Source: Volvox africanus (taxonomy: Eukaryota > Chlorophyta > Chlorophyceae > Chlamydomonadales > Volvocaceae). From it: a stretch of 64,000 nucleotides of DNA. The position numbers and the translations under genes are program-made. Position 1 is the stretch's first letter. Every line of letters starts with the position of its first letter. The stretch spans positions 1 through 64,000 of the forward strand of contig BSDZ01000004.1 of NCBI GenBank assembly GCA_030268105.1, written 5' to 3'. A model generated the notes under the pieces. The model saw only the letters and a program-made list of their open reading frames with translations, was not told the origin of the DNA and did not search any database. Of the stretch, positions 9,106 through 22,179 are shown piece by piece.

Positions 9106-9930
9106 TGTTGTGCTACGGTTCATTTCTCGCCGACGCGTAGGTCGACGCGATCCTACGAGGCGAAGTGCTTTTGTGATGAACGCATTGCATATAAATGAAT
9201 CTGCATGATATAAATGTATTCGTGTACATTTATATATGCATTTGGCATGTTGTCATTATCCATCGCGACATCGCATCATGGCAAATCAGCCTAGCATGCA
9301 TGAAAGCCCGAAGCATGGAAGTGCGCATTATGCTCGTGCTACGAAACAATAAGTAATATTATCTGATATAATATTACTTCATTAAAGCACACGTTGAGAG
9401 CGCCGCACTTGTCGCGATGCATGCCCTGCAACCGGATATCGTTATCCGGATCCTTGCATCATGCGAATGCCGGAAAGGCTTATATGTTGTTACGCGTAGA
9501 CATCGCCTATACGCAGTAGGGTTGTCACATCTAGGATCGGCCTCCTAATGTGAATCGTACGGCACTGCGATGCTGCGAGTATAACAGATGCGAGGACGGC
9601 TAAGCTAGACAAGACATTCGATGCCGGGGAACACTTGTGTGTTCTATATTACTATTGCTATACGATATTCTACTTAGCCCGAGCTAAAGCCTGAACTTCG
9701 CTAATCACCGCCGCGTGATGATTGCTTGCTTCCGGCGCTGACGGCGATTTCGTCCATTGCATCATTCCGATCTGTAAGACCGTAAGTTATATCTCTCTTC
9801 GTCTTGAAGTCTTCCGCTGTCTCTGTTTGCTCTCGCTTGCCTTGCTGTACTTGCAAGTGCTCGCGCATCGGTGTCGATAGTCTTCAGACGTGCAGATACT
9901 TATGAGCAAATGCGAACGAGAGGTACAACA
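9106..9930 (+). repeat. 3' LTR of element 1
   Basis: It is 825 bp and matches the 5' LTR except for one base seen by eye. It ends at the target duplication CTCTG (9931-9935). Confidence 0.95.
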
Positions 9931-9935
9931 CTCTG

Positions 9936-10165
9936 AGCTCAGTACGGCAAGCCTCTAATCTCTAAGGAAGAGAAAACGTGGATATGTATTAAGGAAATAC
10001 ATATGATCAACCAGTGAAACCGAACTCAACTGAGTCTACCAGTGACAGTGTCACAGTTGCACTAGGGCATGCAACCCTTAGCCTCTATATTTGCACATAG
10101 AGGGTGTAGCCACGGGCTACATACATAGCAAGGAGCTAAGGCCGGTACTGTAATACAAAACTATG
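9936..10165 (-). repeat. LTR C, part 2 (right end uncertain)
   Basis: This continues the sequence interrupted at 2457. It is packed with short hairpins: ATATGTATT/AAATACATAT near 9982-10005, GTGAC-AGT-GTCAC near 10041-10053, GTTGCA/TGCAAC near 10056-10075, CTCTAT/ATAGAG near 10083-10102 and GTAGCC-ACG-GGCTAC near 10106-10120. The first half is similar to a stretch at about 63358-63424. I could not find the exact right boundary before the gag fragment begins. Confidence 0.4.
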
Positions 10166-11253
10166 CAGAACTCTGCTCCTAGTACTAAAAAGCCCCGGAC
10201 AGAAGATCCGTACATGCAGAAGTGGGAGTGCCGACGTTCGGAGTTTGCGTTGTGCTACGGTTAGTTTCCCGCCGATGTGTAGGTCGATGTGATCCTACAA
10301 GGCGAAGTGCTATTGTGATGAACATATTGCATATGAATGAATCTGCATGATATAAATGTATTCGTGTACATTTATATATGCATTTGGCATGTTGTCATTA
10401 TCCATCGTGACATCGCATCATGGCAAATCCGCCTAGCATGCATGAAAGCCCGAAGCATTGAAGTGCGCATTATGCTCGTGCTACGAAACGATAAGTAATA
10501 TTATCTGATATAATATTACTTCATTACAGCACACGTTGAGAGCGCCGCACTCGTCGCGACACATGCCCTGCAACCGGATATCGTTATCTGGACCCTTGCA
10601 TCATGCGAATGCCGGAAAGGCTTATACGTTGTTATGCGTAGACATCGCCTATACGCAGTAGGATTGTCACATCTAGGATCGGCCTCCTAATGTGAATCGT
10701 ACGGCATTGCGATACTGCGAGTATAACAGATGCGAGGACGGCTAAGCAAGACTAGACATTCGATACCGGAGAACACTCGTGTGTTCTATATTACTATTGC
10801 TATACGCTATTCTACTTAGCCCGAGCTAAGCCTGAACTTCGCTAATCACCGCCGCGTGATGATTGCTTGCTTCCGGCGCTGACGGTGATTTCGTCCATTG
10901 CATCGTTCCGATCTGTAAGACTGTGAGTTATATCTCTCTTCGTCTTGAAGTCTTCCGCTGTCTCTGTTTGCTCTCGCTTGCCTTGCTGTACTTGCAAGTG
11001 CTCGCGCATCGGTGTCGAAAGTCTCCAGACGTGCAGATACTTATGAGCAAATGCGAACGAGAGGTACAACAGTTTGATCATCGGAAGTTTGCTAATCTCT
11101 GCTTGAGGTGTGCAGGGAAGCATCCCACTCGCGAGTGTCCTCTTTTACCGCCATTTGTACCCAAGACGACTAAGGAAGTTGCCCGGATTGTGGAGGAAGG
11201 GACTCCTCCCGGGACTGAAGGACTTGTACGTGGCCGCTGGCTATCATTATGAC
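10166..11253 (+). pseudogene. Gag-pol junction fragment, split by a solo LTR
   Basis: Plus-strand coding in two parts, about 10166-10247 and 11077-11253, is continuous in frame once the solo LTR and one copy of its GTTTG duplication are discounted. It encodes a basic stretch (KKPRTEDPYMQKW), then the zinc knuckle CLRC-AGK-H-PTRE-C and PLLPPFVPK. It then runs without a stop into residues matching the start of family-A pol (VARI...EGTPPG, VRGRW). At the place of the family-A UAG it has AAG (Lys). Its basic linker resembles the B-family gag (AAPSVKKPR) better than family A. It is cut on the right by the element 2 LTR at 11254. Confidence 0.75.
10248..11071 (+). mobile_element. Solo LTR, family A
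   Basis: This is a single 824-bp LTR homologous to those of element 1, with target duplication GTTTG at 10243-10247 and 11072-11076. The first base is C instead of T. It remains after recombination between the LTRs of a former full element and sits inside the gag zinc-knuckle region of an older element. Confidence 0.93.
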
Positions 11254-12107
11254 TGTTGTACCTCTTCTTCGAGTTTGCTCATAAGTATCTGCGTGTCTGG
11301 GGACTTGGGATACCGATGCGCAAGCACTTGCAAGTACAGCAAGGCACACGAGAGCAAACAGAGACAGCGGAAGACTTCAAGGCAAGAAGAGATATAACTT
11401 ACAATCTTACAGACAGAAGTGACGCAATGGATGTAATCGCCGTCAGCGCTGGAAGCAAGCAGTCATCATGCGGCGGTGATAAGCGAAGTTCAGGCTTAGC
11501 TCGGGCTAAGTAGGATAGCGATTAGCAAGAAGAGTGTTGAACACACGAGTGTTCTCTGGTATTGGAATCTCTCCTTTACTTAGCCGTCCTCGCATCTGTT
11601 ATACTCGCAGCATCGCAACGCCGTACAATTCACACTAGGAGGCCGATCCTAATTGTGACAACCCTACTGTGCATAGGCGATGTTCACGTATAACAACCGA
11701 TAAGCCTTTCCGGCATTCGCATGATGCAAGGGTCCGAATAACGATATTCGGTTGCAAGGCATCTATCGCAACGAGTGCGGCGCTCTCAACGTGTGCTGTA
11801 ATGAAGTAATATCATATCAAATAATATTACTTATCGTTTCATAGCACGAGCATAATGCACTTCTCGATCGTTCGGGATTTCATGCATGCTAGGCGGATCA
11901 GCCATGATGCGATGTCGCGATGTATAATGACAACATGCCAAAATGTATATAAATGTATGCAAATACATTTACGTCATGCAAGTTCATTCATATGCATAAG
12001 TCATTCATGCGTTCAACCAGACAATACTTCGCCTCGTAGCGTCGTGGAGGCATGCATCGACGATGCATCAACTTACGCATCGGCGGGAAATGAACCGTAG
12101 CATAACA
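11254..12107 (-). repeat. 3' LTR of element 2
   Basis: A diverged 854-bp family-A LTR, TGTTGTACC...ATAACA as read on the plus strand. Its left end abuts ATGAC in the gag-pol fragment; the matching right-hand duplication is not in the window because the 5' LTR of element 2 is missing. Confidence 0.9.
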
Positions 12108-12166
12108 GTTATCCCCCCTCCCGTATGCAGCATCCTCGCTGCTTTATACAGCATCAACTGCAGGGG

Positions 12167-15100
12167 TCATTGGGCTTGTGTGGCACGTTTGGGCTTCTTT
12201 GGGCTTCTTCAAGAAGAGGCTTCATGTCCTGCGAGAAGTTGCGTGCCGGTTCCCACGAGTTGTGCTCGCTGGTATACCCTGTCCACTTGACCAAGTACTC
12301 GTGTACTGTCCGCTTACGTCGGTGTCGGCCCACACGACGTGCGCGATAATCTTACACCCGCTCCACATCGTAAAACTTCTGTTTACCAGCGATCCAGGTC
12401 TCGGGAACTGGTTCAATCGCTGCGGGGGCGTTAGCAGGCTCAGGGACGGGTTCCGTACCACGATAAGGACGGACAAGTGATACGTGAAACGTGGGGTGAA
12501 TGGTCATATCAGCGGGCAATGCGAGTTCAACAGCCACATTCCCGACCATGCGCACGACAGGATACGGACCAATCCAGCGGGGTAAAAGTTTTTGGGATCC
12601 ATCGGCCAAGGTACGCAAGTTCTTGGTGCTTAGCAACACGAGTTGCCCTTCCGAAAACGTCACATCCTGCTTGGATTTGTTGTAGTACTCCATCATTCGT
12701 TGCTGCGCCGCGTCCAAACACGCCTTTGCGTCTGTGATACGGGACATAAAAGACTTGGCAAAGAGCTTAGCAGCAGGCACGTTCACCTCCAACTCACGCC
12801 ACACGGGTAGCGCGGGGTGAAACCCGTAGTTGAGAAAGTACGGACTTTTGCCTGTAGAGCGGTTAACAGCGTTGTTAAGCGTGAATTCTGCCGCAGTCAA
12901 AAACGTATCCCAAACAAGGGGTGTGCGACCAGCATAATTGCGCAACATATCACCCAACGTGCGGTTCGTGCGTTTAGTTTGACCATCAGTCTGCGGCTGG
13001 TACGCTGTGCTCAGGTTGACGCGCATGCCAACTAGCTTGCAGAGCGCTTCCCAAAACTTAGACGTGAACTGCCCACCGCGATCAGAGATCACGTTTTTGG
13101 GAATACCGTGTAACCGAACCAGATTGTCGAAAAACAAACGTGCCGTTTGTTCAGCCGTGCAGGACGATGTGCATGGTGCTAGGTGGACCATCTTAGTCAA
13201 ACGATCGACCATTACGAACACCGCATCATATCCCCCCTCAGTTTTGGGCAGCACGACTACGAAGTCCATGGAAACACTTTCCCAAGGCGCATCCGGGACA
13301 GGCAACGGTTGCAACAACCCATGGCCCTTACCGGACAAAGCCTTATTGTGCTGGCACAGACTGCATGTCTGGACGAAGTTCGCCGCATCTTTAGCCAAGC
13401 GAGACCACCAGAATGAACGTTGCACCAACTCGACCAACCGCTTGCTACCAGGGTGTCCTGCTAACGGGTCCTCGTGGAACCGCGCAAGGATATCGTAGCA
13501 TAGCGCGTCGTTGTTCGGAACGATGATTTGCGTAGCTGCACCCTCCGTCCGTAGTTAAAGGCCATTTTGCTTGCGAAGATATTCCACATTAGCCGGCTCA
13601 GAGAACCAGGCGTCTGTGTTGTAGGCCACCTTCAACCGCTCCGCGAGGTCTGTCGCGATCGGCACCTCCTTGTTATGCGGTCGCAAGACGGGCGCTGCCA
13701 AAATTGCAGCGTGTAGTGACGGATGTCGACTGAGAGCATCGGCAATATTTAGTTTACCGGCAATGGACTCCCAGGTGCAGTCAAACCTAGCTAGGTATTC
13801 CATCCACCTAGCCTGACGGCGGTTCAACGTCGGAATGCTTTCCAAAAACGTTAGGGGCTTGTGGTCAGTCTTTAAGGTAAATGGGCGTCCCTCGAGGTAA
13901 CAGCGCCATTCCTTTAAAGCATGCAACACTGCCAGAAGCTCCTGTTACCCGGTGGTATAGCGAATCTCCGCACCAGAAAACTTCTTACTTGTGAAGGCGA
14001 TCGGTCAACCTTCCTGTAACAATACAGCGCCGCTTCCAAATATTGAGGCATCAGACACTACCTCCACACGAAACGGCAACGAGTAATCAGGGAATGCGAG
14101 GGTGACATCTTCGGCAACGGTTCGTTTGAGCTCTTCGAATGCCCGCTGGCATTGCGACGTCCACGACTCAAGTGAAACAAAGACGCCTTTGCAAGTTAAG
14201 TTAGTAAGCGGGGCCGCAATGATGGAATATTTTTCAATGAACTTTCGGAAATAATTGGTCAAGCCAAGGAACTTACGCAGCTCCGTGAGGTTCTGAGGCG
14301 TGGGCTAATCGCAAACCACGGCGACCTTCCGCGGGTCCATCTTCACACTGGTGGCCGACACAATGTGGCCCAAATATTCCACCTGAGGCTGTGCCCAAAA
14401 GCATTTGGCGCGTTTGGCAAACAATTGCTCCCGCCTCATCACATCGAGCACGAGCCGAAGATGCTCCAAGTGCTCCTCGCACCTCTTAGAATAAACCAAA
14501 ATGTCATCCAGGTAGCAAACAACGAACCTGTCGATAAACGGCCTAAACATGCGGTCCATGACCGCCTGAAACGTCGCAGGGGCATTTGTCAACCCAAACG
14601 ATAGGACCTTATACTCGAAGTGACCGAAGGGCATTCGAAAAGCGGTTTTCAGGATATCAGAGGCGATATATATATATAATCAGATGCGAATCTGATTATA
14701 GCCCTGTTGTAAGTCAATCGAGGAAAAATAAGCTGAGCCCTTCAGCTTATCCAACAGGTCGTCAATGCGTGGCAAAGGGTAGCGATTCTTCACCGTGCTC
14801 GCATTCAGACCCCGATAATCGATGCACATGCGCAAGGTCCCATCCTTCTTACCGACAAACAAAATCGGCGCAGAATACGGGGATGTGCTGGGGCGTATCA
14901 TACCCTTTGCAAGCAAATCCGTCACCTGGCACTTCACCTCATCCAGCTCCAATGGACTCAACCTGTACATTGGCCGGGCCACAGGCTGCGCTCCAGGCAT
15001 GAGAGGGATTGTGTGATCAACAGGACGCATAAGTGTTAGGCCAGGGATATCTTTAAAGACGTCCTCATACTGTGACAGTAGGGCCTCAACCTCAGGATCC

Positions 15101-15532
15101 ACAGAAGTCTGCGCAGTGGTGGCACTGCAGCCCACCCGTGGCCTCAAAAGCAGTCCGTGGGCACCCTTCCGTAACAAACGGACAGCTTCCTTACGCCTGA
15201 CAAGCTCCGGTTCGATTCACGCGGCCATTGCGGTCACAGCGAAATTAACCATAGGCACCGCATCAGCTTTGCCCCCCTCTGGTGTGACATTTTCGGATGA
15301 CAGGAAAGGTACCTTAATCGACAGAGTACCCTTGCACAATTGCAGGGTTGCGGTCTCCATGTTGATGCGTGCACGGTACTGTCGTAATGTCGCAGACCCC
15401 ATTATGTACGGTGCTGTCTCTGCCAAGCCCTGCAGCACGTACGGCCGGGTCACAACACGCAAAGGGCCTAACGATAGGCTGAGGGTGATCCTGCCCACGA
15501 TGGGATGCTTACCCCCGTCAGCAAGGGTAACC
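12167..15532 (-). pseudogene. pol: Pol of element 2, C-terminal part, decayed
   Basis: On the minus strand this encodes the rest of the protease region, RT, RNase H, integrase and chromodomain end, broken into frames 15217-15532, 14680-15177, 14305-14634, 14005-14262, 13555-13929 and 12352-13437. In-frame stops relative to element 3 include a Trp codon changed to TAA near 13555, GAA to TAA near 13944, CGA to TGA near 14005 and a Trp codon changed to TAG near 14305. A short TA-repeat insertion lies near 14668. Conserved motifs remain visible ([26 protein letters not shown]). Not functional. Confidence 0.9.
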
Positions 15533-16356
15533 TGTTGTACCTCTCGTTCGCGTTTGCTCATAAGTATCTGCACGTCTGGAGACTTTCGACACCGATGCGC
15601 GAGCACTTGCAAGTACAGCAAGGCAAGCGAGAGCAAACAGAGACAGCGGAAGACTTCAAGACGAAGAGAGATATAACTTACAGTCTTACGGATCAGAATG
15701 ATGCAATGGACGAAATCGCCGTCAGCGCCGGAAGCAAGCAATCATCACGCGGCGGTGATTAGCGAAGTTCAGGCTTAGCTCGGGCTAAGTAGAATAGTGT
15801 ATAGAAATAGTGATATAGAACACACGAGTGTTCTCCGGTATCGAATGTCTTGTCTAGCTTAGCCGTCCTCGCATCTGTTATACTCGCAGCATCGCAATGC
15901 CGTACGATTCACATTAGGAGGCCGATCCTAGATGTGACAACCCTACTGCGTCTAGGCGATGTCTACGCATAACAACGTATAAGCCTTTCCGGCATTCGCA
16001 TGATGCAAGGGTCCGGATAACGATATCCGGTTGCAGGGCATGCATCGCGACGAGTGCGGCGCTCCCAACGTGTGCTTTAATGAAGTAATATTATATCAGA
16101 TAATATTACTTATCGTTTCGTAGCACGAGCATAATGCGCACTTCAATGATTAGGTCATTCATGCATGCTAGGCGGATTTGCCATAGTGCGATGTCGCGAT
16201 GGATAATGACAACATGCCAGATGCATATATAAATGTATGCGAATACATTTATATCATGCAGATTCATTCATATGTAATGCGTTCATCACAAAAGCACTTC
16301 GCCTCGTAGGATCGCGTCGACCTACGCGTCGACGGAAAATGAATCGTAGCACAACA
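15533..16356 (-). repeat. 3' LTR of element 3
   Basis: An 824-bp family-A LTR, the same in length as the copy at 22180-23003 and differing from it at about four sites. Confidence 0.95.
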
Positions 16357-16415
16357 ATTATCCCCCCTCCCGTATGCAGCGTCCTCGCTGCATCATACAG
16401 CATCGACTGCAGGGG

Positions 16416-19400
16416 TCATTGGGCTTGCGTGGCACGTTTGCGGGCTTCTTCGAGCAGGGGTTTCATGTCCTGTGAGAAGTTGCGTGCCGGTTCCCATGAG
16501 TTGTGCTCGTCGGTATACCCTGTCCACTTAACCAAGTACTCGTGTACTGTTCGCTTACGTCGGTGTCGGCCCACACGACGCGTGCGATAATCTAACACCC
16601 GCTCCACATCGTAAAACTTCTGTTTACCAGCGATCCAGGTCTCGGGAACTGGTTCGATCGCTGCGGGGGCGTTAGCAGGCTCAGGGACGGGTTCCGTACC
16701 ACGATACGGACGAACAAGCGATACGTGAAACGTGGGGTGAATGGGCATATCAGCGGGCAATGCAAGCTCCACAGCCACATTCCCAACCATGCGCACGACA
16801 GGATACGGACCAATCCAGCGGGGTAAGAGTTTTCGGGATCCGTCGGCCAAGGAACGCAAGTTCTTGGTGCTTAGCAACACGAGTTGCCCTTCCGAAAACG
16901 TCACATCCTGCTTAGATTTGTTATAGTATTCCATTGTTCGTTGCTGCGCCGCGTCCAAACACGACTTCGCGTCTGTGATTCGGGACATAAAAGACTTGGC
17001 AAAAAGTTTAGCAGCAGGCACGTTCACTTCCAACTCACGCCACACGGGTAGCGCGGGATGAAACCCGTAGTTAAGAAAGAACGGACTTTTGCCTGTAGAG
17101 CGGTTAACAGCGTTGTTAAGCGTGAATTCTGCCGCAGTCAAATACGTATCCCAGACGAGTGGTGTGCGACCAGCATAATTGCGCAACATATCACCCAACG
17201 TGCGGTTTGTGCGTTCGGTTTGACCATCAGTCTGCGGGTGATACGCCGTGCTCAGGTTGACGCGCATGCCAACTAGTTTGCAGAGTGCTTCCCAAAACTT
17301 AGACGTGAACTGTCCACCGCGGTCCGAGATCACATTTTTGGGAATCCCGTGTAACCGAACCACATTATCGAAAAACAAACGTGCGGTTTGCTCAGCCGTG
17401 CAGGATGATGTGCATGGTGCTAGGTGAACCATCTTAGTCAGACGATCGACCATTACGAACACCGCATCGTATCCCCCCTCAGTTTTGGGCAGCACGACTA
17501 CGAAGTCCATGGAAACACTTTCCCAAGGCGCATCCGGGACAGGCAACGGTTGCAACAACCCATGGCCCTTACCGGACAAAGCCTTATTGCGCTGGCACAG
17601 ACTGCATGTCTGGACGAAGTTCGCCGCATCCTTAGCCAAACGAGGCCACCAAAAGGAACGTTGCACCAAGTCGATCAATCGCTTGCTACCAGGGTGTCCT
17701 GCTAACGGGTCCTCGTGGAACCGCGCAAGGATGTCGTAGCGTAGCGCGTCGTCGTTCGGAACGACGATTTGCGTAGCTGCACCCTCCGTCCGTAGCCAAA
17801 GGCCATTCTGCTTGCGAAGGTTTTCTACATTAGCCGGGTCCGCGAACCAGGCGTCTGCCTTGTAGGCAACCTTCAACCGCTCCGCGAGGTCCGTCGCGAT
17901 CGGAACCTCCTCGCTACGCGGCCGCACGACGGGCGCTGCCAAAATTGCAGCGTGTAGCGACGGATGTCGACTGAGAGCATCGGCAATATTCAATTTACCA
18001 GAAATATACTCCCAGGTGCAGTTGAACCTAGCTAGATATTCCATCCACCTAGCTTGACGGCGGTTCAACGTCGGAACGCTTTGCAAAAACGTTAGGGGCT
18101 TATGGTCAGTCTTTAAAGTAAACGGGCGTCCCTCGAGGTAACAGCGCCATTCCTTTAAAGCATGCAGCACAGCCAGAAGCTCCTGTTCCCCGGTGGTATA
18201 GCGAATCTCCGCACCAGAAAACTTCTTACTCGTGAAGGCGATCGGTCGCCCTTCCTGTAACAATACAGCGCCGCTTCCAAATATTGAGGCATCAGACACT
18301 ACCTCAACACGAAATGGCAACGAGTAATCGGGGAATGCAAGGGTGACATCTTCGGCAACGATCCGTTTGAGCTCTTCGAATGCCCGCTGGCATTGCGACG
18401 TCCACGACTCGAGCGAAACGAAAACGCCTTTGCGAGTTAAGTTAGTAAGCGGGGCCGCAATGATGGAATATTTTTCAATGAACTTCCGGAAATAATTGGT
18501 CAAGCCAAGGAACTTACGCAGCTCCGTGAGGTTCTGAGGCGCGGGCCAATCACGAACTACGGCGACCTTCCGCGGGTCCATCTTCACACCGGTGGCCGAC
18601 ACAATGTGGCCCAAATATTCCACCTGAGGCTGCGCCCAAAAGCATTTGGCGCGTTTAGCAAACAATTGCTCCCGCCTCATAACGTCGAGCACGAGCCGAA
18701 GATGCTCCAAGTGCTCCTCGCGCGTCTTAGAATATACCAAGATGTCATCCAGGTAGCAAACAACGAACCTGTCGATAAACGGCCTAAACATTCGGTCCAT
18801 AACCGCCTGAAACGTCGCAGGGGCATTAGTCAAACCAAATGATAGGACCGTATACTCAAAGTGACCGAAGGGCGTCCGAAAAGCGGTTTTCGGGATATCA
18901 GAGGCAGCGATGCGAATCTGATTGTAGCCCTGTTGTAAGTCAATTGAGGAAAAATAAGCCGAGCCCTTCAGCTTATCCAACAGGTCGTCGACGCGAGGCA
19001 AAGGGTAGCGATTTTTCACCGTATTCGCATTTAACCCCCGGTAATCGATGCACATGCGCAAGGTCCCATCCTTCTTACCGACAAACAAAATCGGTGCAGA
19101 AAACGGGGATGTGCTGGGGCGTATCATACCCTTCGCGAGCAAATCCGTCACCTGGCGCTTCACCTCATCCAGCTCCAATGGACTCAACCTGTACATTGGC
19201 CGGACTGTAGGCTGCGCTCCAGGCATGAGAGGGATTGTGTGATCAACAGGACGCATAGGTGGTAGGCCAGGGATATCTTTAAAGACGTCCTCATACTGCG
19301 ACAGTAGGGCCTCAACCTCAGGATCCGGAGAAATCTGCGCGGTGGTGACACAACAGCTCACCCGCGGCCTTAAAAGCAGTCCGTGGGCACCCTTCCGTAA

Positions 19401-20477
19401 CAAACGGACGGCCTCCTTACGCCCGACTAGCTCTGGTTCGATTCGCGCGGCCATTGCGGTCACAGCGAAATTAACCATAGGCACCGCCTCAGTTTCGCCC
19501 TCCTTTGGTGTGACATGTTCGAACGACAGGAAAGGTACCTTAATCGACAGAGTACCCTTGCACATATGCAGGGTTGCGGTCTCCATGTCGATGCGCGCGC
19601 GGTACTGTCGTAATGTCGACGACCCCATTATGTACGGTGCAGTCTCTGCTAAGCCCTGCAGCACGTACGGCCGGGTCACAACACGCAAAGGGCCTAACGA
19701 TAGGCTAAGGGTAATCCTGCCCACGATGGGATGCTTACCCCCGTCAGCAAGGGTAACCTGTGGACAATCAGACGACTCTGGGGACAACCCCAGCGCATTC
19801 ACCTCTGCGACAGAGATGAAGTCGTCGCTGGCACCGGTGTCAACAAGTGCCTTCAGAGTACGGCCATTCAAACCGATCTGAATCACAGGGACACGGTTAT
19901 CTACGAGCGACTGCCCAGCAGACAACGTCAGTGCACTTAAGGCGGGTCCGTAACCAACGGCACCCCCATCAGGAGCTTCGTACCAAACGTCAACCGAGTA
20001 GGATAGGTGTGGCCACGGAGCCAGCGTACCCTCCCGATCCACACCATTAAACAAAACGGTGCCCGGCTCGAACCGGTGGACATGCCGCATACCCCTTAAC
20101 GATGCCTCTGCCTTGCGCCGACAGAAAGCAGGGAGTAATACACATGCGGCAGTGCCTGGATATTGACGCCTACATCTCCTGTATATGGCCAACTGTTCCG
20201 ACATCTCACGCAGAGACGAGGGGATGAACAAAACCACGTGGTTAGACAGATCGATAGACGACAGGGGACGGCGAGGTGTAAACAAATTACACAACGGGTC
20301 GAAGCAGAGAAGTCCCGTGCGTCCGTCAAGCGTGATGCGTCGCGCAATGACTCGCTCGATGTGTCCAAGTACACAAGGCAACAATGCCTTAACGGCTGGC
20401 CGTAAGGATGACCACCGACCACGCGTTAGTTCAGAAATCCCGGGTGGTGCCCCCTCCACAGGAACCCGGGCAAGCCC
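16416..20477 (-). CDS. pol: Pol polyprotein of element 3
   Basis: An intact frame that opens directly after the gag UAG and has no ATG near its start, so Gag-Pol by readthrough is the likely mode of expression. Numbering from the GTG at 20459 (1347 codons): aspartic protease [10 protein letters not shown] about 205-214; reverse transcriptase about 430-620 with YLDD at 569-572; RNase H about 715-840 with D723, E757, D785 and D827; integrase with H915, H922, C952, C955 as zinc finger and D985, D1046, E1082 as a DD35E core; GPY/F motif 1214-1221; chromodomain about 1283-1329 (LVKWTGY, NSWEP). The chromodomain would direct insertion to marked chromatin, which fits the nested insertions here. Confidence 0.96.
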   Translation of the reverse strand, partial: GLARVPVEGAPPGISELTRGRWSSLRPAVKALLPCVLGHIERVIARRITLDGRTGLLCFDPLCNLFTPRRPLSSIDLSNHVVLFIPSSLREMSEQLAIYRRCRRQYPGTAACVLLPAFCRRKAEASLRGMRHVHRFEPGTVLFNGVDREGTLAPWPHLSYSVDVWYEAPDGGAVGYGPALSALTLSAGQSLVDNRVPVIQIGLNGRTLKALVDTGASDDFISVAEVNALGLSPESSDCPQVTLADGGKHPIVGRITLSLSLGPLRVVTRPYVLQGLAETAPYIMGSSTLRQYRARIDMETATLHMCKGTLSIKVPFLSFEHVTPKEGETEAVPMVNFAVTAMAARIEPELVGRKEAVRLLRKGAHGLLLRPRVSCCVTTAQISPDPEVEALLSQYEDVFKDIPGLPPMRPVDHTIPLMPGAQPTVRPMYRLSPLELDEVKRQVTDLLAKGMIRPSTSPFSAPILFVGKKDGTLRMCIDYRGLNANTVKNRYPLPRVDDLLDKLKGSAYFSSIDLQQGYNQIRIAASDIPKTAFRTPFGHFEYTVLSFGLTNAPATFQAVMDRMFRPFIDRFVVCYLDDILVYSKTREEHLEHLRLVLDVMRREQLFAKRAKCFWAQPQVEYLGHIVSATGVKMDPRKVAVVRDWPAPQNLTELRKFLGLTNYFRKFIEKYSIIAAPLTNLTRKGVFVSLESWTSQCQRAFEELKRIVAEDVTLAFPDYSLPFRVEVVSDASIFGSGAVLLQEGRPIAFTSKKFSGAEIRYTTGEQELLAVLHALKEWRCYLEGRPFTLKTDHKPLTFLQSVPTLNRRQARWMEYLARFNCTWEYISGKLNIADALSRHPSLHAAILAAPVVRPRSEEVPIATDLAERLKVAYKADAWFADPANVENLRKQNGLWLRTEGAATQIVVPNDDALRYDILARFHEDPLAGHPGSKRLIDLVQRSFWWPRLAKDAANFVQTCSLCQRNKALSGKGHGLLQPLPVPDAPWESVSMDFVVVLPKTEGGYDAVFVMVDRLTKMVHLAPCTSSCTAEQTARLFFDNVVRLHGIPKNVISDRGGQFTSKFWEALCKLVGMRVNLSTAYHPQTDGQTERTNRTLGDMLRNYAGRTPLVWDTYLTAAEFTLNNAVNRSTGKSPFFLNYGFHPALPVWRELEVNVPAAKLFAKSFMSRITDAKSCLDAAQQRTMEYYNKSKQDVTFSEGQLVLLSTKNLRSLADGSRKLLPRWIGPYPVVRMVGNVAVELALPADMPIHPTFHVSLVRPYRGTEPVPEPANAPAAIEPVPETWIAGKQKFYDVERVLDYRTRRVGRHRRKRTVHEYLVKWTGYTDEHNSWEPARNFSQDMKPLLEEARKRATQAQ

Positions 20478-21713
20478 CTATTTCGGCTGAGGTACAAACG
20501 GCGGCATTAGAGGGCAATCCTTCGTGGAATGGTTCTCCGCACACCGTAGACAAACGTTGGCCAATTTTCGACGCTCGAATTCGGAACGATTGCAATTCCA
20601 TTTTGGCATAAATGTGTCGTCCGTACGAGTACGCTTCGCGTTGGGGTCGGAACGCTGTGCGGCTGCCGACGACGGCGCACCACCACGCTTCCTGTTCCTA
20701 GCTGGGTCCGAGCTCGGACCTGCCCCTCCTGTACCACGGACACCCGAGCTAGCGCCCCCGCGCTCCTTGCGTTGCCCGTTGCTGCGTCGCGTCGCGGCAG
20801 TAGGCGTGGGACGGGTCGCGCCGAGGTCCTGGTCGAGAGCCACAGCTTCCCCAAGCGGATCCTGCACTTGCACGGCATTTGCACGAGGGCCAGACTTGAC
20901 TTCTTCCTCGCCGGCAAGGAGTCGTATCTCCGCGCCCTTAGCAAAAGCGACCAACGCGTCATACGACTTGATCTGCGCTCCAACCAAGTCAGTGGCGCAC
21001 CATTTAGCCAAAAGTTTCGTTAGGCCTCGCCTAAACCAAAAGACACGCTCAGATTCGGTGAGGTCAGCAATGGGAGTCACAAGTGCTTCGAAGCGTGACT
21101 GGTACGCAGGTACATTTTCATCCCGACGCATGTGGTAGCTACCGGCTGCCAAAACCTTACGAGCTTCCACATCGCGTGCTTGAACCTCAGTAGCGAATCG
21201 TGCGAGCAAAGCGGCGACTAACTCGTCAAAAGTATAGCTGCCCCGGGCGTTGGTCCAATTTCGATACCAGTCCTTCGCTGCGCCCTCGAGGGTGTTACCA
21301 ACGAAGAGACACCTGATACCGTCATTATCGCCACCATGAACAGCTTGGAGGTACTTTTTAGCGTCACGCACGTACGCACGAGTTGCATCGGCTATGCTAT
21401 GCCCTGGTGTCTTGTCGGTCAGCGAAATATTGAGCCTAGGAACGGGAATCGACAATCTCATCACCTCAGGGATGTCATCATGCCCTCGAGCTTGAGGTAA
21501 TGGCAGAACCCTTGGTCCAGCAGTGTTGTCCATATTCGTATTGACTGCTGAATGCGGCACAATTAAGTGAGCAGGGGTCTGAAGGAAAAGGGGCTCTTGA
21601 GTGGCTCGCGCGCCAACAGTCTCAAGACCTCTATCCGGCGCTCTAGCAGCTACAACGAAATCGGGTTGGCTAGCTAGGCTAGTGTGCGGCGTATCGTCGT
21701 GTTCCGCGGACAT
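20478..21713 (-). CDS. gag: Gag of element 3
   Basis: The intact 411-codon frame starts MSAEHDDTPH. The capsid-like core is at about residues 85-270, followed by a basic Gly/Ser-rich linker and the knuckle CLRC-AEN-H-STKD-C (CX2CX3HX4C) close to the end. It terminates at UAG (20478-20480) in frame with pol. It differs from the gag of element 1 by only a handful of residues, for example Lys for Asn in EARKVLAAG and Phe for Leu in RVFWFRRGL. Confidence 0.94.
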   Translation of the reverse strand: MSAEHDDTPHTSLASQPDFVVAARAPDRGLETVGARATQEPLFLQTPAHLIVPHSAVNTNMDNTAGPRVLPLPQARGHDDIPEVMRLSIPVPRLNISLTDKTPGHSIADATRAYVRDAKKYLQAVHGGDNDGIRCLFVGNTLEGAAKDWYRNWTNARGSYTFDELVAALLARFATEVQARDVEARKVLAAGSYHMRRDENVPAYQSRFEALVTPIADLTESERVFWFRRGLTKLLAKWCATDLVGAQIKSYDALVAFAKGAEIRLLAGEEEVKSGPRANAVQVQDPLGEAVALDQDLGATRPTPTAATRRSNGQRKERGGASSGVRGTGGAGPSSDPARNRKRGGAPSSAAAQRSDPNAKRTRTDDTFMPKWNCNRSEFERRKLANVCLRCAENHSTKDCPLMPPFVPQPK

Positions 21714-22112
21714 GGAGCACGAAACGATACCCTAGTTTTGCGTAATAGAAGCCGACTTCTATCGCAAAGGCAAGAGTACAAAGCGATTCAGTGAGCCTAC
21801 CAACAGTACTCTTGAGAAGATTCAGCAAACTCAGCAAGTAATTGCCCAGCTGAGTCCTGATCTCCGTAGTTTGGGCAATGAGAGTCGCCAACTGGTCCGG
21901 ACGAACGCCGGTCTCAGTCGCCGCGGCAAGCAATGCCGGTGCACTGAGATTACCTGCGACTCAGAGCGTACACTTACACAACAAGTGCAGCAATCTAAGC
22001 AAAAGCAATTAAACAATTACAAACCGGAAGCGGCGGCGTCCAAAACGGCGCGGCCTAGGTCTTCGGCAAAAGTATCTAGTGGTCCTCGTGGTTCGTCGCT
22101 GGAACTCGCCAT
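21679..22112 (-). CDS. Leader ORF pair of element 3
   Basis: The same arrangement as in element 1: frame MASSSDEPRG from 22112 to a TAA at about 22017, then the second frame ending at 21679, overlapping the gag start. The GT...AG boundaries of the putative 71-nt intron are kept. Amino-acid changes relative to element 1 are few. Confidence 0.45.
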
Positions 22113-22179
22113 AGAAAGAACCTACTTCCGATTAGACAAAGAGAGACAGTTAGGCAACGAACCTGTCTCGATACCAAAT

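Larger units (their letters stand above)
2458..9930 (+). mobile_element. Element 1: full-length Ty3/gypsy chromovirus, family A
   Basis: Two 825-bp LTRs (2458-3282 and 9106-9930) flank a 5.8-kb interior with primer-binding site, leader, gag, pol and polypurine tract. The target-site duplication CTCTG is at 2453-2457 and 9931-9935, so insertion was clean. I see only one difference between the two LTRs by eye (position 3016 versus 9664), which implies a very recent insertion. It landed in the LTR of an older C-family element. The pol has a single TGA, so the copy is probably non-autonomous unless that codon is suppressed. Confidence 0.97.

Noticed and set aside
15217..15741. A 174-codon frame joining LTR sequence to the protease region
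   Set aside because: It crosses the insertion junction between element 3 LTR and element 2 pol at 15532/15533; a chance fusion.
16741..21138. Long plus-strand frames opposite the gag and pol of minus elements (for example 20524-21138)
   Set aside because: They mirror conserved minus-strand coding and recur unchanged only because gag and pol are conserved; no independent motif.
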